DNA from: Lepidurus packardi
Taxonomy: Eukaryota; Arthropoda; Branchiopoda; Notostraca; Triopsidae
Direction of reading: 5' to 3'
Assembly: GCA_023053545.1 (NCBI GenBank)
Contig: JAKZAN010000006.1
Coordinates: 6,019,001 to 6,083,000, forward strand
Length of the DNA stretch: 64,000 bases
The notes beneath the pieces are model-generated. The model was not told where the DNA came from, made no database searches, and saw only the letters and a list, made by a program, of their open reading frames with translations. Made by a program: the position numbers and the translations under genes. Below are positions 38,001-49,262 of this stretch, in pieces (position 1 is the first letter of the stretch; each line of letters starts with the position of its first letter).

Positions 38001-38706
38001 CTGTCGAGGGAAGAAAGAGACTTAGGCACAAGTAGGAAAGACACAGAAGTCTGGTTAACCCTTACGATAGCATCTTGATCATTATTTTTATGAACTTGGA
38101 AGAAACAATTTACCGATCTCTTCCTCGAACACATTGGAAGGCGAGGTTTAATGAGGCAGTATCCGACACCATCTGCAGGCAGGAAGCTAACATTTCATCC
38201 ATAACGCAAATGTTGTCTAAAAACGTAACAAGTAATAGACGTGATACACACAGGGCAACAAAACAACAACCCGAAGCGAACATGGTTACGGACTCAGGAA
38301 CCATGAAAACTGGGCGAAGCGCCCAAGAAAAACTAAATCCCGACATTCTCAACGACCAAAAAAAAAATATATTTAAAGCAACATTAAAATTTAACAACAT
38401 TAAAATTTAACACGGACACATCGTAGCATTGAAATCCAACTTAGTAATAAAAAAGACTAATAACTAAATTTGGCAGCAGGAGACTATAGAATATTACATT
38501 AGTTACAAGGTGAACTAGAGAAGTATTAACACGTTTAGCCCTTGCTATGTTGTTCTTGGCAGTTTCCACGATATTCTAAGCGGTGAAAATAGCCTCACAG
38601 TTTCAGACAAAAAAGATGTAAAGTAATGTTTTTACTTACACGCATGACTCCATCCTACAAAGATGCACAAAAGAAGCGTAAAACGCTGTCTTTTAGCTAT
38701 ATCCAT
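35011..38706 (-). CDS. Melanotransferrin-like protein A (two lobes, GPI-type tail)
   Basis: Secretory transferrin-fold protein, 748 aa, 15 coding exons: 38640-38706, 38114-38216, 37665-37804, 37473-37606, 37271-37415, 37050-37207, 36843-36988, 36617-36789, 36311-36551, 36099-36256, 35855-36043, 35665-35796, 35477-35610, 35248-35400, 35011-35184. It starts with a signal peptide (MDIAKRQRFTLLLCIFVGW). N-lobe landmarks are EPEDMYIAA, CHPGYGRTVGW, FFDRACVPGK and FLCPDGGRRPI; C-lobe landmarks are FDGGEAYRGG, CHTGFGRTSGWNIPV, QSCAPGAKE and GAFHCLVEGGGDVAFV. The C-terminus is Cys-Gly-Ala-Ala-Ser followed by a hydrophobic tail, as in GPI-anchored transferrin-2/melanotransferrin. By eye against human transferrin, the N-lobe keeps the Asp ligand but has Trp, Asn and Asn where Tyr95, Tyr188 and His249 belong. 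The C-lobe keeps Asp, the first Tyr and His but has Phe for the second Tyr. Iron binding is therefore doubtful. Confidence 0.9.
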
Positions 38707-39371
38707 GACAAGCAATACGAAGACCCAACCAAATGAACTGTTCACGGGTGGGTACGAAGTCAAAGAATGACGGTAAGCTACTCGGAAGTATTCCCCTTTC
38801 AACGCCCACACTCCATACACCCCACAAGGAAAACGTAAGAGAATTGCAAAACGCGAACCGGACAAAACTGAAATTTTTCTATGATAACTTTTGATAACTC
38901 TGTACAAATTCACATCCCTACATCAGGAACTTGTTATATGGGAAGAATGGCTATAACGACTACGGGTCTACTGGATAACAAAAAGGAGAAACTCAATGCA
39001 AACTAAGGTGAGCATTAATTTTTTTTCTTTTTTTTACGCAAGGAAATGACCTTGCTTAACATTAAGGAAAACGGGCCAAGTTACAACACTAACCTTGTAA
39101 CTGGAAAGCTTTCAGGCAAAGGGAGCAATACATTCGAGCTAGTATTTCCCTATAGCAGTCAACATTTCAGATACAAATTTGTATCTGAAATATTGATTCT
39201 TAATTGACAATTGAATTGACAATGCATTGACAACTAATTGTTGCATATTCGCCGATAAAAAGGTTGAAGGTAGATTCCAAATGGATTATTATTTAGTATT
39301 AGTACTTTAAGTACATTGTATCTCTGTGCACAGACGGAAAATAACGTTCTTTTACATCTATATAAGATTCA
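38707..39371. other. Intergenic: transferrin A 5' side / protease 3' side
   Basis: Between transferrin A and the protease, both on the minus strand. It must carry the transferrin A promoter. It contains a perfect 28-bp palindrome (39164-39191) followed by several near copies of ATTGACAA. No coding sequence is visible. Confidence 0.5.
39164..39191. repeat. Perfect 28-bp palindrome
   Basis: Two 14-base halves (ATTTCAGATACAAA and its reverse complement) with no spacer, lying about 180 bp downstream of the protease stop codon and about 460 bp upstream of the transferrin A start codon. It could be a factor-binding palindrome, a transcript-end hairpin or chance. Confidence 0.85.
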
Positions 39372-40616
<1,245 letters not shown>

Positions 40617-41324
40617 TCTTGTTTCGTCTACTTACACCGAAAACTAGTTCCAAGTGTATGATTCGAACACTGCCATGCTCTTATATTTATAGTCGAAATT
40701 TCTTTGTTTAGATATGGAGTTTGGAATCATCTTGTGATTATCCTAAAGATTAATGCAGGTGACCAAGATAAAGCGGCAAAAAACTGTTATCAAATACGTC
40801 GACGGAAAGTCCTAAACTCTAGTACGTAATAAGACCAATATGATTCCACGATTCCGATATGGCCGATATCTTGCACTTGGCTATTCTGATGTAATACACG
40901 TAGAGCTGATAAATCATCGTAAAAACCAGCAACGAAACGTGATAAACCCATGGCAGACAACGACAATAAACATTTAGATGAACCTTTGCACATCAGCTCA
41001 GGCGACCGTAAGTTTTTTCAACTCAGAATCGAGGTTATCGCATTTATGTGATCATCAGAAGATATTTTTAATCGCCAATACGCATAAAGGTTCCTCTGCA
41101 CTAGCAGCTACTGAATTAACGTACAGTAATTTAACACCCAGAACAAACAGCAATGCAATTCATCTGACGGAAGATCAATGCAAGGCTTAGTAAGTCCAGT
41201 AATGTTGGTACACATCTATTAGAAAACGAAAGAATAAAACACACGAAAATATCCTCAAAAGATATTGTATGTCTAAATGTATAAAACAGTTGCACGACAG
41301 TTTTAAGGCACGTTTATAAAATGC

Positions 41325-41355
<31 letters not shown>

Positions 41356-41516
41356 AATGTTGCACTTCACTAAATATGGACGGCATAAGAACATCGAGAT
41401 TCTTCATAAGTTTGTAGAAGAGCTTGCCATGTAAACTTGGCTTTGGACGTTTTTTTCAGGAAACGCAATTGTATAATTCTACTGAAGACCTTATCGGTAA
41501 GCGATAGGTACCTGAT
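40617..41516. other. Intergenic: protease 5' side / transferrin B 3' side
   Basis: Holds the protease promoter near its left edge (TATA-like element at 40684). A 28-base A run lies at 41325-41352. Otherwise AT-rich with no recognisable coding sequence; the transferrin B 3' UTR must enter from the right. Confidence 0.5.
40684..40691 (-). promoter_or_regulatory. TATA box of the brachyurin-like protease
   Basis: TATAAATA on the minus strand, 68 bases upstream of the start codon. An arthropod initiator-like TCATAC follows about 26 bases downstream. This gives a short 5' UTR of about 40 bases, a layout common for highly expressed gut proteases. Confidence 0.65.
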
Positions 41517-44500
41517 TTATGAGACTGGTGACAACACTCTAATAAAACTGTCAAGGCTGACCAAATTCTGAATCCAAGCAACAAAAATTGGGGCAAGTAG
41601 TAGTAACAATGCCGAAATTGTCACCGAACTGGCTCCGGCAGTGCAATCCACCATCGCTCTAGCTCTCAAGAACTCGGGCCCTAAATAAGCTCCATAGTTT
41701 TGCTGCTCAATTGGCACAGCTTCCAACATCTGAGCAGCATCTTGAAAGATCAGATCAGCAAAGGGAGCATCGGACAAGAACAAACTACAGTAACAGACTG
41801 TAATAAACCACTAATTGAAAAACATTAAATATTATTACCTAAAGTCTCTATCGCCCTTCAGGCCATAAAACTGTTGCGCATACAAGAAAAGATTGGTATA
41901 CGCCTCCACTTCGGTTCTATTTAAACCAAGGCCACCTCGCGTGACCACAGCGTTAGCTCGTACCCGGCCTAAATTGCATTGCTTGAAGGATGTCACAGGA
42001 GCTCTTTGACCTAAAGAAACGATTAGAAACGATGATATAACATAAACCAAGCATTTGCTTTCTTTACCATCTCTGCAAAGTAACTCGTAATCCCGAGACA
42101 GCTGGTTTCTAGACCAGTACTCACGTCTCTTACCATCCGTGTTCTCTAAAACAGTGGTATGTCTGACAAATGCGACATGTCCTCCTCCTTCTACCAGGCA
42201 CCGAAAAGCTCCTAAAAAGAATTGGCACACACATGAGTAGAGAATGGAAAGACCTAGACTGATCATTGGTATACCTGAGTTTCCAAAGTATTCTTCGCTA
42301 TGATCTCGGCGACAAAATTTGTGGGAAGACCCGTGACACAGGTCACACAAGTGCGGATACGTTTCTTGGTAGTAGGCGTACTTGAAATCACTAGACAAGG
42401 CTCCAGGGACGCAGGATTTCGTGAAAAAAGCTGCACCGGCTTGGGTCGAATCGCAGCCATAACTTCTTATACGACCATTAGCTAATAAGTACGCCATGGG
42501 AATGATCCATCCAGCCGCATGATTTAACCCGGTATGACAAGTATTCTTTCCTGATAATATAAGTATTGCCATTTAGACAATTCCTTTTATATTAAGTTAA
42601 AGAAAAAAACCTTATTACCTTTAAGGTAAATTAGTTCTGTGTCTGGATCCCGTGCTTTGGCTACAGCCACTACATAATACTCAGATTTGCCGAGGTTATA
42701 AACTTCCGATAATATCGGAATGAGCTCGTATTTTAAGCCACCGCTATAAACATCTCCAGCATCAAGAACAGCAACATCCGCCACCCTTTAGGACCCGCGT
42801 TCATCATAAGTTTTTATATTATGCTACATTTCAGTGGATTACCCATTAGCGATAGCTTGGATGCACCCTAAATCAGTTGGCGCCTTGTGACAGGTCAATT
42901 CTGGTTGCAATAACTGCGCTTTCAAGGCCGTCTAAAGAGGAAATCCAGTTCAGTAATTTCATTAGGATCAAAGCTAATTTGCTACCTTCATCTGAACACA
43001 TTTGTTCATTTCTGGCACAGAGGTTACGCAGAGTTTCATGGTTTTGATGGGACATTGCCTGACTCCAAGAATTGGCGCTACGCCTTTTACGCCCAAAAAT
43101 TCTTGGAAAGTTTGGGGTACCTGATTCGAATGCATATCCGCTCCCCTACCTGTAGGAGGGGCAGGAAATCTTTCCAGTGTCACGGTATCATCCTGCAAAA
43201 TATAATGTTGTGATGAAGCAATTTAGCAAAAATAAAAAGTAAAAATTACCTGGAACATCAAATTGCGTTGGCTGCCATATTTAGGGGCCGAAGTAAACAG
43301 AGAAAAAGGCTCGATTGGTAATTCTACCCCGGCATCCTTCACCGTATTATCAATTGGAACAAGCCTATCAAAACTGTCAAAAGACCTCGGTGGCTCAGTG
43401 GTTCTACCAAAATTGTCGAAAGGTCGATAATTCTCAGTGATTCCATAAGACGTGATATTTTGACGACCAGAAATGCCGTATAACTCGACGACTTTCTGAA
43501 CAAAAGAAGAATACAAGTTGTTAAACAGAGTTATCAATAATGGGGGTATCTTACTTCTAAGAAAGCTTGATATTTTCTCTTTTGCTCTTCCGTCTTGGCA
43601 GAAGAAGTAGCAATGGCATTTGAAGGTATGATGCCCCAATTGCATTCCTTGAATTCACGAATAGGTCGTCGGCTACCATCCACGCATAATAGTTCAAAAT
43701 CGTCTTCCTTGTATGTTCCGAATTGTTGCGAGTACAATTGATCCCTAACGGTGTTATCCTTCAAGAATGCGATTTGGCCAGCGTTGTCAGCCAGGCACTT
43801 AAATGCACCCTGATAGCCCGCATAGGGATCTCGGGATGTACAGTGCTGTCCTGCAACCTCGCCAATGCAAAGCCGACATAACTCTCCTGAATTATCACCT
43901 AAGACAATTTTAAAAAAGTTAAGGATAGTTCGAGCCGATTAAAGGATAATGATTACCCAAAGGATTGTATATATCGGCCAAAGAATCAATGGCGCAAGAG
44001 TTGCTGAAGAAATTTATAGCCGATTTTACGTGGTTGTTGCAATCGACGATCTTCATAACTTGTCTTTCCATCAACTACAGAGAAATTAGAGTTAACAAAC
44101 GTGTTACTCAACATAATCGCTAAAACTGATTACTGTATGGATTGGCAGGACCCAGCCGCCGTATACTCCAACACCAGGGAAGCAAGCCTTTTTCTTTTGT
44201 AAGCCAGCAAGCGATGTGACTTCTGGTAAGGAATCCTTTTTGATCACAGCAACAGCGAAAGCATTAACTCCAACTACAAGAGAAAAGAAAACTTTTTTGA
44301 AAGATTTCGAAATTGTGCAAAACGTTGTTTACTTTTATGAACTTCTTTCATGATCGGAATAAGACTGTGATATCGGCCAGCAACAAACACATCTCCAGGG
44401 TCAAACGTTGTTAAGTCAGCTTCAAAGCCATCAATCCGTCGCATACACTCGGCTTTATTAAAACCCTAGACAAAGACACGTAAAAATTGAAAAGTAACTT

Positions 44501-44969
44501 TATAAGATTGTAAAGAAACAGAAGTCTACCTCAACGCATTCAAGTCTGGCAGCATTCTTTCCAAATCTTGTGATGTCCAAAGCAACATGGTCTGCTAGGT
44601 CTATACATTTCTTTTGTTCATCTGGACTTGTTGTACACCACTTAATGACATCTGATTGCTGTCCTGTAATAAAGTTAATTACTTAAAATTATTACCTATA
44701 ACGAAGACAAGAATGTCTATTAAATAAATGTAAGCAACCCTAATAACGGCGGTAGGAATGGGCGATGACGAATGAAATGGGTGGGGCATTTGTGAGAAAT
44801 GTGTTTTAACTGAGAAAGTTGAAGTGTAAATAAATTCTTGTAGGTCCAGCTAATAAAGCTTATAATAGAGCCTAATTAAAATATCTAACTTACCTATGCA
44901 TCTTTCAAACAAGTAAAAAGAAGCTAAAAAATAGCACGACACAAACAAACCCCTACTAACTGCCGCCAT
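41517..44969 (-). CDS. Tsf2: Melanotransferrin/transferrin-2-like protein B
   Basis: Two-lobed transferrin of 837 aa, close in length to insect transferrin-2, a GPI-linked protein of epithelial septate junctions. Fourteen coding exons: 44894-44969, 44530-44663, 44333-44465, 44134-44273, 43957-44074, 43555-43898, 43250-43495, 42986-43192, 42843-42931, 42619-42785, 42275-42550, 42068-42211, 41839-42010, 41517-41784. Signal peptide (MAAVSRGLFVSCYFLASFY), N-lobe (VIKWCTTSPDEQKKC, GYQGAFKCL, FELLCVDGSRRPI), an inter-lobe linker rich in Pro/Ser/Asp, C-lobe (VLDAGDVYSGG, CHTGLNHAAGW, GAFRCLVEGGGHVAFV, YELLCRDG) and a hydrophobic C-terminus after DCTAGASS. By eye the N-lobe has Ala for Tyr95, no carbonate-binding Arg and Asn for His249. 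The C-lobe has His for that Arg, Asn for the second Tyr and Asn for the His. It shares the gene neighbourhood and orientation with transferrin A, so they are likely old tandem duplicates. The transferrin-2 symbol is by similarity. Confidence 0.92.
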
Positions 44970-45395
44970 TCTTATGTTGCATATATATATATCATATCGA
45001 TTTGCTTGCCACTTCGATATTGTATTATACAGCTTTGAGTGATACGGTCCTAATTTCGAAAGAACCAAGAAAAGCGATTTTCTAAAGTTTCTCCAAGACA
45101 ATAATAAAATGATTAATTAATGGATATTTGTACATTTTTAAGAGTAAAAATCAACTCCTAATCTAATACCGTACATTTTTACGAGAATGCACTGGTTAAA
45201 TTCGTTACTCTCATGACTGAACGCGAAGTTCGATCATAATTTGAAAAGTTGCAAATTTTCGCCGCTGAAGCGCGTGTGTTTTAGGTAAAGTTTCGAAAAC
45301 GAAAATTAAAGAAGTCTTTTGTCAAATATTAATAGGTAAATTATGAAAATACTCTATATTTATACTTTAATGTTTGATCGTTTAGAAAACATTGC
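44970..45395. promoter_or_regulatory. Short divergent promoter region, transferrin B / BUB3
   Basis: Only 426 bp separate the start codons of two genes pointing away from each other. A GTTTAG acceptor-like site just before the BUB3 ATG hints at a 5' UTR exon. No TATA box is obvious. Shared promoter is inferred from spacing. Confidence 0.5.
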
Positions 45396-46827
45396 ATGAT
45401 GAGCGAATCAGAATTTAAGTTAAAAAATGCCCCTGAGGACGGTATTTCAAGTGTCAGATTTGCGCCGTCTTCCAACTTACTTCTTGCATCGTCTTGGGAT
45501 GGTACGGTTCGTTTGTATGACGCCCTTGGGAATCATATGGCCGGCAAATATTCTCATGATGGACATGCTGTATTAGACGCGTGTTTCCAAGATAACTACA
45601 AATGCTGGAGTGGCGGATTAGACAACACATTGAAAACCTATGACTTCAGTACTCAGACCGGTATGTTTTAATTAACCTCACGAGTTAAGAAAAGCTACAT
45701 GTATAATGTTCAATCTATAGAAACCGCTGTTGGAAATCATAACAATGCTATTCGCTGTATTGAGTTTTGTCCTGAACTCAACACCGTTGTAACGGGCAGC
45801 TGGGATTCTACCCTGAAAATGTGGGACCCTAGAACTTATCAGTGTGTCGGATCATGTTCCCAACAAGATACGGTATTATAGTTTCCTTTGTCTTAGCTTT
45901 TTCGGTCAGCTCATTTTTATCCAAGCCTCTCTCTTGCTTGCGTTATGCACCCTTGAACTTCAATATCCTGGTTGGAGTGTCATATTCTCTCGGTTGCGGC
46001 CACGCGTGGCTAGCTAACCAGTGTAAAAGCAAGAAAGAAACTGTCATAACTTTGGAGAAAGTAGGAAGAATTGGAGCGAAGTGACTGGACCGCTGAAAAA
46101 CTGAGCGTCTACCTTACATCATTCTTATGTTTGTTTTTCTGTTTAAGGTTTATACTATGTCCCTGTGTGGTGACAAAATCGTGGTCGGGACAGTTGGCCG
46201 AAAAGTTCTTGTATGGGATTTGCGAAATTTGACTGTACCACAGCAACGGCGGGAGTCTAGCTTAAAATTCCAAACGCGATCCATTCGCTGTTTCCCTAAC
46301 AAACAAGTATAAAGCCCTACTAAATCTTATATTTGCAGGCCAATAAAACAAGTCTTTATTTAGGGGTATGTCTTGAGCAGCATAGAAGGGCGTGTAGCAG
46401 TCGAATACTTGGATCCTAGCTCAGAAATCCAAAAAAAGAAATACGCTTTTAAGTGCCATCGGGTGAAAGATAATCAAGGCATCGAATGCATTTACCCTGT
46501 CAATGCTATTGCTTTCCACAATGGTTATAATACGTTCGCGACAGGAGGTTCCGATGGTTATGTGAACATTTGGGACGGCTTTAACAAGAAGCGACTGTGC
46601 CAGTTCCATCACTACCATACCTCTGTAGCGTCTTTGGCTTTCAATCACGACGGTAAGGTCTTCTACCAAAACGTTTATATATATTCAAAATCCCTCTGCG
46701 TATTTCAGGTACGTTGCTAGCCATTGCTGCTTCATATATGTATGAATTCGATGAGCATCCAAATCCTTTGCCAGAAGATGCTATTTTCATACGCCGAGTA
46801 ACGGATCAAGAAACCAAACCTAAATAA
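45396..46827 (+). CDS. BUB3: BUB3 mitotic checkpoint WD40 protein
   Basis: Kinetochore WD-repeat propeller that recruits BUB1 and BUBR1 through phosphorylated KNL1 MELT motifs and supports the spindle checkpoint. Five coding exons: 45396-45660, 45721-45872, 46148-46306, 46364-46652, 46709-46827; 327 aa, the normal family length. Diagnostic stretches are [72 protein letters not shown] and the YPVNAIAFH...[14 protein letters not shown] repeat. It ends [13 protein letters not shown], as in animal BUB3. The second codon is also ATG; the first was taken as start. The 275-bp intron 45873-46147 is the longest of the gene. Confidence 0.96.
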
Positions 46828-47298
46828 ACTAAGCCATGTGACCCAAATCCGGGCAGGCTATTTGATGAAAAATTGAGGAAAATGTGAAATTTTTTTCATC
46901 CCTTGTACATCTGTCCTCCAAGCTTATTGAAGCAAATCCATTTCGCTTGACGAAATCTGCAACAAAACTAAAACTCAGTAATAAAGTGTTTGGTTTTTTT
47001 TAAAAGAAGTAGTCTTGGAAGCTGCATTTTACCTAGGAAAAGTTTCATTTGTTCTTCAAACATCACATGTAAAAAGGGGCTTATAACCCCGAAGGCAAGT
47101 AAAAGGGAGGTACATTCGCAAGGTCACTTTATGTACAAAGAAAGGAGAATAACATATTTTTACAAGTTTTAGGTTGAGAGATGATCACGAAATACAGCCT
47201 AACCCTAGGTGGGGTTCACACATAATAGGACAATAATATTATTATTCTCTGACATTTGGAAGCAACCTTAAACTTTCGGATGCGAAATATCCCACTCT
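46828..47298. other. Convergent 3' UTRs of BUB3 and the RNF103-like gene
   Basis: Two genes end towards each other. The BUB3 poly(A) signal AATAAA is at 46980-46985. No coding sequence seen. Confidence 0.6.
46980..46985 (+). terminator. Poly(A) signal, BUB3
   Basis: AATAAA about 150 bp after the BUB3 stop codon, followed by a GT/T-rich stretch. Confidence 0.65.
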
Positions 47299-49253
47299 TT
47301 AAGCCCACGTTTTCACTGAACTGTTAAGTTTATACGTAGGCCATCTGCAGATTGGACAGTGATGATGGTCGCGTTGGAGCCATCGTAGAATACACTCGTG
47401 GTCGAAGTTATGCCCACATGGTAATCCACAAACTTGAGTAGCATTTTGATACTTTTCCAAGCAGATCGCACATTCTGTCGCAGCTTGCATGCCTGCAGGC
47501 GTGGCTGTAACATTATGGCTCCATACTGGCAAATAACTCACATAATCGTTCGGGATCGCTGGTGTGAGCCAAAGATTGGGTAGCGTAAAACGCTCAATGA
47601 ACATCTCGAGGTTTTCTTCCAAATCCAGAGAAGGCACATTTAGCGGATCAAATAGAAGAGTGCGAGCAATACGGATTAGCTGCCACAGGGATAAACGGGA
47701 CGGGGGCCGTGTATCCCAATCGAAAAACGGCGTCACGGAAAATCTTGTCGCCATTAGAAATAATAAGAAAGCGATGCAAATTGGAATACGGAATTGGCTC
47801 CAGGCTACATTCCAATCAGTCAAAACCCAGTTCAGTATATCATATAGGTCCCACTGTGGTCGTAGTACGTGACGTAAACAATAATTCGCACCCCACAGCA
47901 AGCTTAGCGCTACATTTGTAGCTGCGACATTAATTAATGTTCTCGCAAAAGCTCTCCATATCTTGGATCTTCTGTAGCGAATTACCAGTCCAATGAGCAC
48001 CAAGGCATGGGCTAATATTCCTAAGGAAGAGAAAATATCTGACGATCCTAAATGAAAACAGAAAATTGTAATTAGAATATATCATTTAGTGACACGATAT
48101 GAAGAACTAGTATAATGAACCCTAAATGCGCAGAAACTAGAAAACGGCTAACACTTGTTTCAGCATACGTTTAACAGAGGTAGTTACAGTGAATGTAGCC
48201 TACTGCTCTTATAAGTTATCCCTGCCAACCTATGAAAAAGCTCGTGTAACTTTCACTGCTCCAGTCGTTCCCTCCACTTTTTCGCGAAGGTGTAATTTTG
48301 ATATTGCGTCCTTAACCTGCTTGACAAGTACAGCACACCACATCAGGAGTATTACAAAACTGAGTACAGGAAAAACATTATGACTCCAGGGTACTTTCCT
48401 TTTCTCACTAGTATAAAACTGTGGTGATCGTAATGCTAAAATACAACGTAACCCGAGGGTAACTACCTCGTACCTCGACTTTTGTACGGCAAAAGGATTC
48501 AACGTCTAACGCCTCACGTTATATCAAAGGAACTGCGCTCTTCCTAGCTAGTCGAACAATCAAGTCGAAATTTTGGGCAAAAAGCTAGAGGTTCGGGCGA
48601 GAAAAGGGAAAGTGGAGGAGAAGACGTGACTATAGCTGGTCTTTTTGGCTGGGGGCTTCCGAGCTACTTTCTCTTTCACGTAGCTGGAGAAATGGTATAG
48701 AAAGTATCCGCTTCTACCTTATCCCTGAACGGAAGACCGGCGTACGGGACAATCTTTGTTATGCAGGCCTGGCTCTGGCCCTGGACACTCCCAACCCAAA
48801 CCAGCGCCGAAAACCTACGGGAAATTTACCAATGTCAATTAGGTAGTCGAGGTTAGCTACCTCTTCTCCCTTTCCACGGTCCAAGGTTACCACCGAAAGG
48901 GAAATCACCTGGCTTTCTTCCTGCAAAATTATTTTGCCAAACTCTTACTGCTCCCCACGCGCATATTTTTCCACGAAAACGAAGAAACAAAGACATTAAA
49001 ATAGAAGCAGGATGTAAAAATCTAGGTTATAACCAGGAGGAATTGAACATTCGGATCAGGTCATATTAACGGCTATTAAGATCAATAGTAAGGTCAATAC
49101 TAACGGCCACCCTTTCACCAAAAAACGTTGTCTCTATTACTTACCTTCACTTGTCTCTGGAGAAATTTCTGTAGGACTGATCCAACTGCAAACTGTGGTA
49201 GTAGAAAGTACAAATGTTCCAAGTAAACCTAATCTGAAAAACATCGAGGCCAT
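47299..49253 (-). CDS. RNF103-like membrane RING-H2 E3 ubiquitin ligase, short form
   Basis: Membrane ubiquitin ligase related to RNF103 (Kf-1), an ER-associated E3. Two coding exons, 49145-49253 and 47299-48047, phase 1, 285 aa. An acceptor just 5' of the ATG (exon edge about 49262) suggests a 5' UTR intron. Exon 1 encodes a signal-like hydrophobic N-terminus (MASMFFRLGLLGTFVLS). Then come three hydrophobic segments (ILAHALVLIGLVI, VAATNVALSLLWG, IPICIAFLLFLMA), the RNF103-type block FIERFTLPNLWLTPAIPNDY, and a C-terminal RING-H2: CAIC, then CGHNFDHEC, then CPICRWPTYK. The ending CPICRWP-Tyr-Lys is typical of RNF103. Vertebrate RNF103 is about 685 aa with a long luminal N-terminal part; nearly all of that is absent here, and I see no missing exons in the 1.1-kb intron. 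It is either a genuinely reduced arthropod form or a separate subfamily. Confidence 0.85.
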
Positions 49254-49262
49254 GGTAGGTGT

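Noticed and set aside
41325-41352. Poly(A) run as the tail of a retrogene
   Set aside because: No coding remnant or target duplication precedes it; it looks like a simple homopolymer.
45839-46084. 80-codon plus-strand frame within BUB3
   Set aside because: It runs out of the exon at 45872 into the intron; it is not a separate gene.
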